The notes beneath the pieces are model-generated. The model ran no database searches. It was not told the origin of the DNA and saw only the letters and a list, made by a program, of their open reading frames with translations. From Diphasiastrum complanatum (Eukaryota > Streptophyta > Lycopodiopsida > Lycopodiales > Lycopodiaceae): a stretch of DNA of 64,000 nucleotides. A program made the position numbers and the translations under genes. The stretch is taken from the NCBI GenBank assembly GCA_029204225.1, contig CM055111.1:30232717-30296716 (forward strand), in the 5' to 3' direction. Positions 1 through 11,215 of this stretch are shown here, piece by piece; the stretch's first letter is position 1, and each line of letters begins with the position of its first letter.

Positions 1-96
1 AGTACATGACATTGGAGGCTTTGGCTCTGTGAGATCGGTCATTGACCATATCCCTTCGCCCTTTAGAAGTGTTTTTTTCTTGAACTTCCATATCCT

Positions 97-471
97 CATT
101 AGAGGAGTTCTAAATCCAAAAAAGACCCTTTGTAAAGATTTTTATACTTTTTCTCAATTTTTTCTTACAAATGGACCAATCAAAACACTCAAATTTGAAA
201 TCTACGTAACGTAACTTTTTGAGTCCACATTTTGATTCCACACTAAAAGTGGCATAACTTTTTAGTGGTAAGTCCAAATTTAGTGGAGTCTGGTGCATTA
301 GAAGGCGCTCAACAAGGGCTTTCCAATGATATGTTACATGACATACTTTTGAGCTACGATTAAAAAGTTATGGCAAGTAAAAAATATTAGTGTTATAATA
401 TTTTAATAATATAAACTACATCTTGCACGAATTCTTAAAGGGTCTTTTTGGAGCTCAAAACTCCTCTAATG
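97..471. repeat. Possible inverted-repeat (MITE-like) element
   Basis: Imperfect inverted arms lie at 97-133 and 435-471. The left arm reads CATTAGAGGAGTT then CCAAAAAAGACCCTTT; the right arm is its reverse complement with a few mismatches. About 300 bp of AT-rich non-coding sequence lies between. The size and arms suit a miniature inverted-repeat element or a foldback remnant. No clear target duplication was found, so the class is uncertain. Confidence 0.4.
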
Positions 472-747
472 ATCCTTGCCTGAATTGCAGTAGCCATATT
501 GTATCTAATGAATCTGCTCCAATACCATGCTACTAAAGGGTGCACCTATCTAGTGCGGAAATGCGCTACACAATGCATTAGATTATTGGATCTAGATGTG
601 CCAATACATGATCACAGACAATGCAATATACAATCAATCATACAATAACAGATGCAGTGCATAAATCACAGTTGGAAGAACGAAATGTCTTTTGTATTTT
701 GTTTTCTCAGAGTGAGTCGGCAGTGCATTGCAACATGGCGGCCGGAC

Positions 748-1435
748 GCTCCACTCACAATTCTATCTATATTTTGTATCTTGCTTCTACATACATTCTA
801 TTGATTTCTAGTCTATTCTTATGTCCTGCCAGATGGAATTAAAAGATATTTTGAGTAAACATTACAAGAGAGAATTACTAAGCTATCAGTTAACTACGTG
901 TCTCCTCTTTTAACGTTCCTTTACGACTAAGCGTGAAAGTTTGAAGTTTCACATTCGACAAGCTAAGATCCGATAATTCGAATCGCTTGATGGTTCGCTC
1001 ATCCTTGGCTTGGTCTCAGCTCATGTAGGCATTCGATAGTTCGGTGTTTATGCTGTGCCAATTTGTTGGCCATTCGGGGAATGCTAGAGAAGGGTTGCGT
1101 GAGTTCACCATCTCTAACAGTTTGGGCTGTCCGCACACGTTTCAACATTACACAACACACACACACAAACCTAGTGCAAGATAAAGGCCCCTCCTTGGGG
1201 AATTTTATGTTATACATTTGTCTAACTTGACTTTTATGTTATACATTTATTTAACTTTACCAACACAAGTATGTTAGAATGCATTAATGCGCCACGACAT
1301 TCATATGGTTGATCTTGGATGACAATCTAGTAGATCAATAGTGCCCTTCTTGGTTTGTTCTGTTTGCTTCTAGTTCATTTATAAGGTCTATGTATGTTTC
1401 TCATGCTAACTCCTAAGACGTATTTGCTTTTAGTT
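748..1435. repeat. Direct repeat, copy 1 (intron duplication)
   Basis: This segment is repeated with high similarity at 1518-2192. Both start with GCTCCACTCACAATTCTATC and both end with a splice-acceptor-like TTTAG/TTTCAG followed by TT. The second copy ends at the acceptor of the receptor-kinase membrane exon, so the repeat is probably duplicated intron sequence that also copied the acceptor. Confidence 0.85.
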
Positions 1436-1517
1436 AAAACAACGGGATCATAATTCGCACACGGGGGTTCAAATCCCTCTTCCGATAGTAACTTTCTATA
1501 AATTGACCTAGAGGATA
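1436..1517 (+). other. 82-bp spacer with a tRNA T-arm-like hairpin
   Basis: The only sequence between the two direct-repeat copies. It contains GGGGGTTCAAATCCCTC, which folds as a tRNA T arm (five-pair stem with one G-U pair, loop TTCAAAT) and matches a polymerase III B-box. No D arm, anticodon arm or acceptor stem was recognised, so it is at most a 3' tRNA fragment, for example from a tRNA-derived retroelement or organellar DNA. Confidence 0.3.
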
Positions 1518-2192
1518 GCTCCACTCACAATTCTATCTATATTTTGTATCTTGCTTCTACATACATTCTATTGATTTCTAGTCTATTCTTATGTCCTACC
1601 AGATGGAATTAAAAGATATTTTGACTAAACATTACAAGAGAGAATTACACTAAACTATCAGTTAACTACATGTCTCCTCTTGTAACATTCCTTTACGGCT
1701 AAGCGTGATAGTTTGAAGTTTCACATCCGACAAGCTAAGATCCGATAATTCGAATCGCTCGACGGTTCGCTCCGATAATTCGAATCGCTCGACGGTTCGC
1801 TCATCCTTGACTGGTCTTAGCTCATGTAGGCATTCGATAGTTCGGTGTTTATGTTGTGCCAATTTGTTGGCCATTCAGGGAATGCTGGAGAAGGGTTGCG
1901 TGAGTTCACCATCTCTAACAGTTTGTGTTGTCCGCACACGTGTGAACAGGACACAACACACACACACACACAAACCTAGTGCAAGATAAAGGTCCCTCCT
2001 TGGGAAATTTTATGTTATACATTTATTTAACTTTACCAGCACAAGTTTGTTAGAATGCGTTAATGTGCCATGACATTCATATGGTTGACCTTCTATGACA
2101 ATCTAGTAGATCAATAGTGCCCTTCTTGGTTTGTTCTGTCTGCTTCTAGTTCATTTCTCATGCTAACTCCTGAGACGTATTTGCTTTCAGTT
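1518..2192. repeat. Direct repeat, copy 2, with internal 30-bp tandem duplication
   Basis: Second copy of the 748-1435 segment. It also carries an exact 30-bp tandem duplication at 1741-1770 and 1771-1800 (starting TCCGATAATTCGAATCGC) that copy 1 lacks. Its last bases are the acceptor of the exon starting at 2191. Confidence 0.85.
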
Positions 2193-4581
2193 ATTCAGGG
2201 AACCCTCATCTTTGTCTACCTGGGAATATTTCATGTACAACACCCACAAATATCAACTCCAAAAAGAGCAGCAACAATATTGGCAAGATTGTTGGAGAGG
2301 TGCTGGGTCCGATCGGGGGGTTTTGTGGTTTGGTAGCATTTGCAATTTATTTTTCGCGTTCTCGCAAGCACAAAGCGGAAGGTCCAATCCATGGCAAGTA
2401 TAGTATCTTTCCTATTACCACTGACTCCGTTTGCACCAGTTCTGAGCATAAGATAGAAAACTGGTAGCCATCTGATTTCTTTTTGGTTACTGTAGAACCA
2501 AATCAATTGCTTCCCGTGCATACCATACAGAGATTCTCATATACGGACGTGGAGTCAATTACTGACAATTTCTGTAGACTGATCGGAGAGGGTGGGTCCG
2601 GACTTGTTTATTATGGAAAACTTTCAGCAAATGGCCAGGAGGTAGCAGTTAAAAAACTCTCAAACCTTTCTCATCATGGAAGTGGCGAGTTTCATAATGA
2701 GGTTTGTGCAAGAAAATGTTTGGTACACTCAAAAACACCATCTCATGTATGGAGAAACCAAGAAACTGCAAGAAGATTAAAAAAGTCAAAGTATCACTGC
2801 AAAAATGAGCTCACCTAGTACCACAATAACGCATAATACCAGTGTTCAATGAGATTAAATTCGTTAGAAACTATTGTTTAGTCGTACAGACTTTCTGGAA
2901 GTTTTGTCCAGGTTGCACTGCTTTCAAGAGTACATTATAAGCACCTGGTGTCCCTCGTTGGCTTCTGTGAAGAGTCAGGACATTGCATCTTGTTGTATGA
3001 GCACATGTCACAAGGCGACTTGCGAGAGAATCTTTATGGTACACAGGCTTTTCTGTAGTTGTTTTTTGTAATACAATCTATACAAAATGGCTTTTCCCTA
3101 TGTGCAATAAAATATAACACTTGATATGAAGCTTTGCAAGCCTTTCCTTTTAGCTTAGCTGTGGAACTCAAATGTGCTTGGTACACAGTCAAAACTGAAG
3201 ATACTTTCTAGATCTTTATGAATGGAAAAGCATTTCTTCAGGTCTTGAGTACTGGACGACCTTTTCTTTCGGCTTTGTCCAAGTATTTTTTATACAAAGT
3301 GCTCGAGGCGTGACAAAATTGCTAGACGTTTTCTAGGGATTGTTGATCATTGCAGATGATCTAACATAAACAATAAAATTTTGTTCAGGAAAGAAGTCAA
3401 GTGAACCTTTGGACTGGAACACACGGCTTCGTATTGCTCTCGATGCAGCACAAGGTAGAAGTTACTTTTGTGTATTAACGACTTATTTCCTCCTAGAACA
3501 AAATAAGGAAATATATATACAACGTGAAACAGAAATTGTTACTCCAGAGAGACAGGAAAATTAGATTGCCTAAATCGACATAATACTTGCATACAATTTC
3601 GTCAGGGCTTGAGTACTTGCATAAAGGATGTCACCCACCTATTATTCATCGAGATGTGAAAAGCAGTAACATTCTTTTGAATTAATCGTACGATGCGAAA
3701 GTTGCTGATTTTGGAATTTCAAAACTCTCACCTGAAGGAGCCATGAATGCCACCATGTCCGTTAAGGGCACATTCGGACATCTTGATCCAGAGTAACCTC
3801 TTTACATTTGCATTTGATGCAGATTTTTTCGATATAGCCTGTGACACCAATTTAATGCTAGGCTCTTTCTTTATAACAGCAAGCAGTTTCAAGATTCTTA
3901 TAGCTGCTAATTGCCTGCAAATGATTATTACAGGTATTTAAGCTCGCATCGGCTGACTGAAAAGAGTGATGTCTATAGTTTTGGGGTTTTGCTTTTGGAA
4001 ATTATATCCGGCCGCGCATCGATAGATGTTACGCTTCCTCGAGATCAGATGAACATATGCGAATGGGTATGAAGCATTTTTGTATTTTTCCTAACAATGC
4101 AGTGAGCGCGAGTCTCTTGTCTGCTAGAAAATCTTCAATTATTTTTCCCTTCATGGAGTCTTTTCAAAATTGTCTGACCCAAATGCTTTTGGTGCCACAA
4201 AAAAAATTTACTTTTATTAGTGAAAGCTTGGGTTTATCAATTTCATCTAAGATCGGATGTTCCGTTGCAAGTCCTTAATTCCTTGGCTATTTTTTTTGGC
4301 AGGCCCGTCCCTATTTCAATGAAGGTAGAATTAAGGATATTGCAGATCCTCGCTTAACGACTTACAATAAAGAAGCCATGTGGAAGATCGCAGAAATAGC
4401 AGTATTAAGTGTAGAGCTGCCAGGAATAGATCGTCCAAACATGAGTGATATTGTGATAGCCCTAAAAAAAGCTATAGCCATTGAGAATAATAAAAGCCAT
4501 AGAAGCTTGTCTGATACAAATTCCTTGCAATCTTTTCGTGGATCAAAAAAGAAAAGATACTATTCTTGTCCTCATATTTAA
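2191..4581 (+). pseudogene. Receptor-like kinase, membrane segment + kinase exons, with internal stop
   Basis: Seven exons can be joined in phase: 2191-2402, 2496-2701, 2912-3038, 3389-3454, 3606-3792, 3934-4066, 4303-4581. Exon 1 gives YSGNPHLC and a hydrophobic span (LGPIGGFCGLVAFAIYF) followed by RSRKHK, the post-LRR, membrane and juxtamembrane part of malectin/LRR receptor kinases. The kinase shows the glycine loop (GEGGSGLVYYG), VAVKK lysine, HRDVKSSN catalytic loop, DFG, HLDPEY, DVYSFGVLLLE and the RP motif before the C-terminus. A TAA at 3683-3685 interrupts it eight codons after the catalytic Asp (after NILLN), before DFG. All other exon phases fit. No ectodomain exons precede it in the window, so it is a partial pseudogene or a recently disabled gene fragment. 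Confidence 0.88.
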
Positions 4582-6952
4582 AACTCCTGTTTTAAGCCTC
4601 CAAAGACATCTTTCAGAATATCTCACAGTTTTTCGCTGGAAGGGACATAAATATCACTCCATGCACTACATCTCAATAAAGCTTGCTTGTTGGTGAGAGC
4701 TCGAAATGTTACATATAACTTGCTTTCCGTTGTGATCCGACTCCGTCATAAATCCTGTTAAAATGGTATGCAGTCAACATGTGTATATCCCACTCAATGT
4801 TTGCTTCAAAAACGTCAGCCTATTTGTAATTAATGGTATATTGAAGCTCAAAAACCGGTGATCACATCCAGAAAGCTCGCAAATTGCCAAAGAGTTTGGG
4901 GCCGACAGTGCTTTTGCAAGCATAACATATAAGCCCAACTTCTGTCATGTGTAGCGCTGGAAGAAATGCTTGTCTATCTATAGGATGATGATCGCTCTCC
5001 TCTTTGACGATGGAGATGATCCAATGCTGATCATGAAATCAAATATTCAGTGCTCTAGAGTCTACTCATAAGTGAGAAGCGTGGCATTCACTTTCTGATT
5101 TGATACGGAACTTGGAAACAGCTCAAACAAAAGCTTAGTAAATGCTTCAAATTTCATAGATGTTTTGTCATAGATGATTGATATGATTTGATACGGAACT
5201 TGGAGATGTTTGTTTACTCACCTTCAAAAACCTCTTTGAGCTTATCTCTTGCATTTTGCCAAGGATGTATGTTTCCAAAACTCTCTTGAAAAATGTTGTT
5301 TAAAGCTTTACATTTAACAATTAGACTATGTTTTGTTTATCTCACATCTATTGGACTTCATTGTTGCCCATTTTGGCCTTGTTTTGGCAATTGCATGTGT
5401 TCAATGTAGTTTTGAAAAAGTTAACCTTAAAAGAAGTGCCTAAACTATTGAAGGATGGCTACATTAGATGATAGGTACTTTGAGTCTCTTTCATATATGC
5501 TATCCATAATTCATGCAAATTTGGGCACGAGGCCAAGTTATTCTTAGGGCTAGTAACATTGAGAGTTCAACAATGAATTATATAAGGAATGTTGTAATCT
5601 CAATGAGGATTCTCAAATGCATTTAGTAGTCGTTTATCTACATCAACTAACAATCTTGGATTTGGACTTCATTCATGCAAATTAGGTCTAACTGCACAAA
5701 ACCTAAACAATGTGTATACAGACTTATAAGGTATATTTAGAATGTGTATAAAATTGATTTTAAGTGTTATGAAGTTGATGCTATATCTTCTAACAAGGTT
5801 TTTTAGAATTTAAAGCGAAAGAATTGTTGAATTTATGGTTGTTGTGTGGAGAATTGTATGCCCATAGGCGTAGACCTGGAGTACAACATTGCATTGATCC
5901 TCTTCATTTGAATGGTGGTGGAGTTGCTCATATGGTTGTGTGCTACTCTATGAGCCTTATTGTGGCCCAACCTTGCTGTTAAGATAAATTTGATTACTTT
6001 CATTTTAGATTATGTTTTGTGGATTGCCACAAAACAAAAATCATTCCTTGTGAAAAATAAGTAACAAGTCACGCTTCCATTTTGATAGTTGCCCTAGGAT
6101 ACAAATAAATAAGTTGTGGTATGAACTGATTGAAGTACATATAACATGATGACCAAAAAAAAGAGAAATGACATGGAGACCCATTTTTTTTAATTTTTAA
6201 ATTTTTTTAAAAGAAATATCCAAATTTAAAATGCTTCAAATTAATGTGTGTAATGTTAAAAAAAAGTTGTATTTTGCAAGAAATTAATCAAGCTACTAAA
6301 TTTTGATAGATTTTGATTTATAACTGCAAATTAGCTTATATGAAATAATAATACTATTCAAAATAAAATCATTAGATACACAACCACTAGAATAACTAAA
6401 AAAAAAATTCTTATTTAAAACAAAAGTTTTAGTTTTTTTTTTTGGAATTTTAAAAGTTTTTTAAATTATAATTCTTGTATCAAAAAATATATTTTTTAAA
6501 TTATGACAAAAAGTTAATCAGTATTTTTTAAAGTTCTAATATTTTTAAAATCTTTACTTATATTTCAAATACCTATGTAAGTTCATCGAATATTTAAACA
6601 TTAAATAAATGCAAATGAAATTATTTTACAATAATTGAGATTAAATGATTTGTGAAAATATTGAAATCACCCTGAAAAAAATCTTTCCATTTCTCTAAAT
6701 CCCTAACAATATTTTTTTTACAAAAATTATTATAAAAACACATCAAAATTTAGAATATTATAAACTTGAGAGTTCATTACAATTTTAGTTTTGCTAATGA
6801 TTATCAATGTTAAAATTTTTAAAATATTTGAAATTCTTATTTTAAATCCTTCAAAAACAAATTTAAGAATATTAAATTAATTAAAAAGATTTCAAAACAC
6901 AATACGTTAAAAAATATTAACGCAATTATTTTTTGAAATAAAAGAGGATTAT
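4582..6952. other. Non-coding, AT-rich tail
   Basis: No coding similarity seen. From about 6140 to 6930 the sequence is very AT-rich with A and T runs. A short phrase (GATTTGATACGGAACTTGGA) occurs twice, near 5098 and 5188. Probably old decayed repeats. Confidence 0.5.
4675..4680 (+). promoter_or_regulatory. Possible polyadenylation signal
   Basis: AATAAA lies about 95 bases after the kinase stop codon at 4579-4581, a plausible distance. The motif is common by chance in AT-rich DNA. Confidence 0.25.
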
Positions 6953-7370
6953 TTATTTCCAAAAATCATCGAGGTCATTTACATCTTTTTCCTTTTCTTG
7001 AGTAGCCACTGTAGTTTCAAGTGGCACCTCTTCTATAGTTTCTTTGACTATGGTAACCACATTATAATCTTGAACCAAGACATTAACAAATTCTCCTGTA
7101 TTGCTTACTTTTCCGCTAGCAGGATGTTGGGGTTCCTTGGACAAGGGAATTACTTAGTCCTCGCTATCTAAACTCTTTTCCACCTCAGATAGTTCATCTG
7201 ACAACAATGAAGAGATTTCATTCTCATTTTTACAGAATCAACTAAATTAGAATCTAAATCTACTACAACAACATGTCTACCTTTCTGAATAGCACATGCG
7301 CTTATAGTGTCGCTACCGCTAAATAAATCCAAAACCCAATCAGCTGGGTGAGGCTCATTGTGCAGCCTTA
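6953..7370 (-). pseudogene. DNA methylase (N4/N6 type)-like 3' remnant
   Basis: Read on the minus strand from about 7370, the translation contains HPADWVLDLFSGSDTISA followed by CAIQKGRHVVVVDLDSN, with one V fewer in the actual run (HVVVDLDSN). This resembles motif I and the following strand of N4-cytosine/N6-adenine DNA methyltransferases (family pattern VLDxFxGSGTT...GRxxxGxDxD), with GSGT changed to GSDT. A one-base frameshift near 7215 and a TAA near 7160 break it. The reading then continues through SKEPQHPASGKVSNTG and an acidic tail ending DLDDFWK at 6953. Related domains occur in some plant proteins, possibly mobile-element encoded. The catalytic DPPY-type motif was not found, so this is a decayed end fragment. 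Confidence 0.5.
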
Positions 7371-7384
7371 TTATGTGTTCAGCG

Positions 7385-7600
7385 GGCAGTAGCAGTTCCT
7401 CCAGTTTCTACTCCAACAGTTGTTCCTCAGGTGATCTCTGACTTATTACATCAATATGTTTTTGTCTTTTCAGAACCTACGACACTACCACCATTACGTG
7501 ACGTGAACCATCATATTGACTTGCGTCCTGGTTCTGCTCCTCCTTCCCGTCCCCCTTATCGTATGTCTCGATCTGAGCGTAATGAAAACATTCAAATTTT
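7385..7600 (+). mobile_element. Ty3/Gypsy pol scrap (protease-RT linker)
   Basis: The frame through 7431-7590 reads LLHQYVFVFSEP, then LPPLRDVNHHIDLRPGSAPP and RPPYRMS. This is the region just before the reverse transcriptase of Ty3/Gypsy polyproteins. The reading is lost after about 7600. Less than 100 codons survive, with no LTRs attached. Confidence 0.75.
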
Positions 7601-7639
7601 CACTATTCAATCACACAAAACATTCTCAGAAGAAAGAAA

Positions 7640-8088
7640 GAGATGGTTAGAAACCCTCTTGTAGAAACTCGTGGACAGCCAAGGAGAATAGTCAGTATTG
7701 CTTACAAAAGTGTCTCATACAAATGGGATGCACACATATATATAGTCCAAGATGTCTATCTAACTTCATGACTATTGGCTATCCAACTACTTGACTGTTG
7801 GCTATCCAACTACTTGACTATTGACCATCCAACTTTCTATAAGTTACATAGAAAGAATAAGGTACCTCCAATATGTCAAGTTGGGGTACTTAATGTTTCA
7901 ATTAGGCCTAGTGGACCCATGAGTCCCTACCAAGTTAATTTCATACTAACTTAGCTAACTCTAAGTTTAGTAGGCCTAATATAATAAATGACCATGGTTA
8001 CACAACTCTCGACCTTTTGGGTCAAAGTAACCTATGGTAATATAAGCAATTCCATTTACATTCCAACACCCTCCTTAAATGGAAATGC
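7640..8088 (-). mobile_element. Probable Copia-type 3' LTR end with purine tract
   Basis: On the minus strand, AAGGAGGG (about 8070-8077) is directly followed by TGTTGGAATG, the usual layout of a polypurine tract and LTR start. The presumed LTR contains three to four copies of a 23-bp tandem unit (TATCCAACTACTTGACTGTTGGC on plus is 23 bases; core ATCCAACTACTTGACT) around 7755-7833. The LTR end was not located and no matching partner LTR was found. Confidence 0.45.
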
Positions 8089-8317
8089 ATAACATAACAT
8101 GAAGTAACTTCTCGAAAGAGAAAAATGCAACTCGAATTTTAGGTCGCCAAATAGACTTCACACCGAAATAGTCGAAATCTCATCCCCAATCATGTCCAAC
8201 ATATTAAAAGAAAAGAATGCGTAATAATGAAGCATCAAGTCGAAGGGTGAGGATTTGCATGCTCCATCCGAAGTAGGGAACCAATATAAACTCGACAATA
8301 TTATGTGGGAACCCTAA

Positions 8318-8755
8318 TCATCCAAATAGTCCAAGTGCAGTTTGAGAGGCCACCTTCATGGTCTTCACTTTATTTTTTTCATCTCCCAGGCGATTCACTT
8401 TATTCGAGTTCATCTTGGAGCATTTTATCTGTTTGAAATCAGAAACACAACAGTCACTTGGCACAGTTTGGAGCGTTGATCTGTTTTGAAAGTTTGCCCA
8501 TAAACCTTCTCCTTTCAAGATGAGAGAAGTTTTCACTTTCCAAGGCAAATAATTTGACCCATCTGCCTCATGAACTATGCAAATATTTGATTGGATGCCA
8601 CTTATCGAAGCCATAATTTTGAAGCGTACAGTTCTGGAATGATCTTGGTATCCTACAACTTTAGTGCTTGTCAAAACGTGACTCTTAGTGTAGGTTACAA
8701 TGTGTCAACTTTCAAACAAGGCTCTCTGGTTCTAAATATCCAGGCTCTGATACCA
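8318..8755 (-). mobile_element. Ty1/Copia gag N-terminus with primer-binding site
   Basis: Minus strand: the tRNA-iMet primer site TGGTATCAGAGC is at 8744-8755 and is followed by a leader and a gag start reading MASISGIQSNICIVHE, then GSNYLPWKVKTSLILKGEG. The N-SNYxxWKxKM-like block is typical of Copia gag. The frame stays open to 8318, but gag similarity fades after about 8500. No pol follows. Confidence 0.7.
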
Positions 8756-8759
8756 CTAA

Positions 8760-9167
8760 TGAAACCTTAACACTTTTACTACGTTTGATTCTTGTTGTAT
8801 ACACCTAGATAGAGTCGATCTATGAGTTGCAGCTACTGCTACAATCTACAAATTAGCCTCTTTTAAGCTATAGACAGACACTATAGTTTTGATATTGATT
8901 AATACAGAGTAGATGAAAATATGAATGTTAACAAAATACAATAACTGAACCTTTACTATTCATGCATGAAATCAGCTGAACCTGTAACTACTGTAAACAA
9001 TACATCAAATAATTCACATATCGCACAGGTTGGGCAGGAGGCAGAAATCCTCTATTGCATGTATAATATCAGATTAAATTTTTACATAAAAAACTTGAGC
9101 ATTTTTTGAATCCCAAATAGCACACCACCGCGCGAGAGTTACTCTCTCTCACGAGTAGCTAGTATCA
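8760..9167. other. Unassigned flank upstream of Copia element A
   Basis: By position this could be the 5' LTR of the minus-strand gag scrap, but it does not match the LTR-like sequence at 7640-8077. No coding similarity. The last five bases, TATCA (9163-9167), are the left target-site duplication of element A. Confidence 0.4.
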
Positions 9168-9811
9168 TGTGAAAAAATTTAACTAATTAATCAAAATTGC
9201 TACATTGATTTGGCATTTGATGCCAAATTTTATATTAGACTTAGAGTGTGACTTTTCAAAGTTATATTAGTCTAAATATATTTGAATAAACACTTTTGAA
9301 AAGTGTGAAAAATGTAGAAACTCGCGTTATAGTAGATTCAAATTTTGAGTATTGAGACATTGAATCTAGTCACAAAATAGTAGGGTTTTTCGTTATGGAG
9401 GGAAACCAAAGTTCAATTTAGGTTTTGGACCTATTATAAAAGGACGTAACTCATGGAAGAGAAAGATGATTCTCTCTCCTATCTCATTTCATGCTTATAC
9501 ATGGTTCTCTTTGGTTGATCTATCCATTGGTGCACTATACTAGTGATATCTTGTGATTTTGTGTGTAGAATGCTTACTAAATGTTATTTTTGGATCCACA
9601 CGTGTGAAATATAGTAGCTTACTATTTTTGTATGGACAACAACTTATTTTTTATGTTATGATTCAAGTTTGATCAAGATCTAGTAGAGTTTGCATCTCAT
9701 TCATAGAGTAGATGTTGGTTTTTCTACATTGGCAAGATTGGTGATTTGTTCTCTTTGTTAACCCAGGATCATTTTATGTTTTGGATCTTAATTGATCTAA
9801 AAAATTTCACA
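9168..9811 (+). repeat. Copia A 5' LTR
   Basis: 644 bp, TG...CA ends. Aligns along its length with 14951-15590 with scattered substitutions and small indels, so the insertion is not very recent. It contains a TATA-like region and the phrase TATAAAAGGACG near 9435, a plausible element promoter. Confidence 0.9.
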
Positions 9812-10435
9812 TGGTATTAGAGCTTCTGTTTCGAGTTATGAAGAAAGCAATCACATATATCAATGATTTGGAGAAGATATCAATGCTAGAGCATGCTAGA
9901 TTGACTTCTAAACCAAAATAGAGTTTTTTGCATATGTAGATTGGATCTTTTGAAGATCAAAACTCAAAATAGGTTTATAATGTTGATCTGTTCTGATTTC
10001 ACACCATACATGTTGGATTTGGATGATTTTTAGAGCATTGGAAAAGCCTAAGTGGTGGCTACAAGATTGCATATCAAGTTTTGAGCATTTGCATGCAGAA
10101 ATTGAAATAATCAATTTTTTGTGATTTTGTCAAAACTCTAATTTTGATTGAATCTCTAGATTGTGAGGTTACTGAACTTCACTTGAGTGTGTTTCAATCT
10201 AAGGAAGTGGCGAGAGTCACTAGATTGAGGATAGATAATAGGTTGATCAAGATTTCACTATTCTATGTGTTGATTTGCTTGGTATAAGTGCTAGAAGAGA
10301 ATTGCGAGATTCCATATCTTTGTGATTTCTTTGTTAAAACATTTGTTGTTGTTCAAAAGAGTGCTTTGTGCATTGGAACATGTTGGAAGAGAATATCAGG
10401 TCATTGCTACATGGCTACATGGCTACATTGGATTC

Positions 10436-11215
10436 ATGTTGGAAGGCAATGATAGGCTTACCTCAAGTAACTATTCATTGTGGAAAGTCAGGATGGAATC
10501 ATTTCTTGAGATGAATGAAGTTTTGGATATTGTTGTAGATTGGAGGAGAGACCAACAACACAACAAGATCAAGTGAGGTATTACAAGAGGGCCAAAAGGG
10601 CTCTCCGCGTGATCAAGATGAATGTTACCAATGAACTTCTCAAAGAAGTTGGTAAATGTACTTCATCAAGTGAGGCTTGGGAAGCTTTGAAGAAGCTTTA
10701 TGAGTCCAAGTCTACATCTAGAGTGTTGACTCTAAGAAGACAAATCTTTCAATGTCTGCAAAAGAATGAAGAAAGTCCAAATATTTTTGTTTTGAGAGTA
10801 AAAGCTTTGAATGATGAGTTGGCTTGTATTGATGAGAACATTAAGGAAGGAGAGCTTGTTTAAGTTATTCTTAGTGGTTTGTTGGATGCTCATTCTAACA
10901 TTGTCAAAAATGTTGGCTATTCAAAATAATTTGCCTAGGTTGATGGATCTTCAAGAGATCTTGATCAATGAAGAATATAGGCTTCAAGGAAGGAGTGGAT
11001 CTACATCAACTCAAGTTGGAGAGGAGGCTATGTTCATCAAGGGCAAAAACAAAAGCAAGTGGTCTAAAGGGCAAGATCAAGGGGAGGATTCTTCAAGTGG
11101 CAAAAATAAATATAGGTCAAAGCTCAAGTGCTTCTATTGTGGCATCAAAGGACACTTTGCAAGTGAGTGCTACAAGAAGAAGAGAGATCAAGGAGACAAG
11201 CAAGTAATCTTACTC
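10436..11215 (+). pseudogene. Copia A gag (broken)
   Basis: Capsid-like precursor of the element. The likely start at 10436 gives MLEGNDRLTSSNYSLWKVRM, matching the start of the intact gag at 59362. The reading moves to another frame near 10570 (YYKRAKRALRVIKMNVTNEL) and meets TAA at 10861. It resumes as NLPRLMDLQEILINEEYRLQ and ends in an intact CCHC zinc knuckle (CFYCGIKGHFASEC, about 11130-11172). At least two frameshifts and one stop. Confidence 0.85.

Noticed and set aside
1460-1495. Complete tRNA gene at the T-arm-like hairpin
   Set aside because: Only a T arm fits; no D arm, anticodon stem or acceptor stem could be placed.
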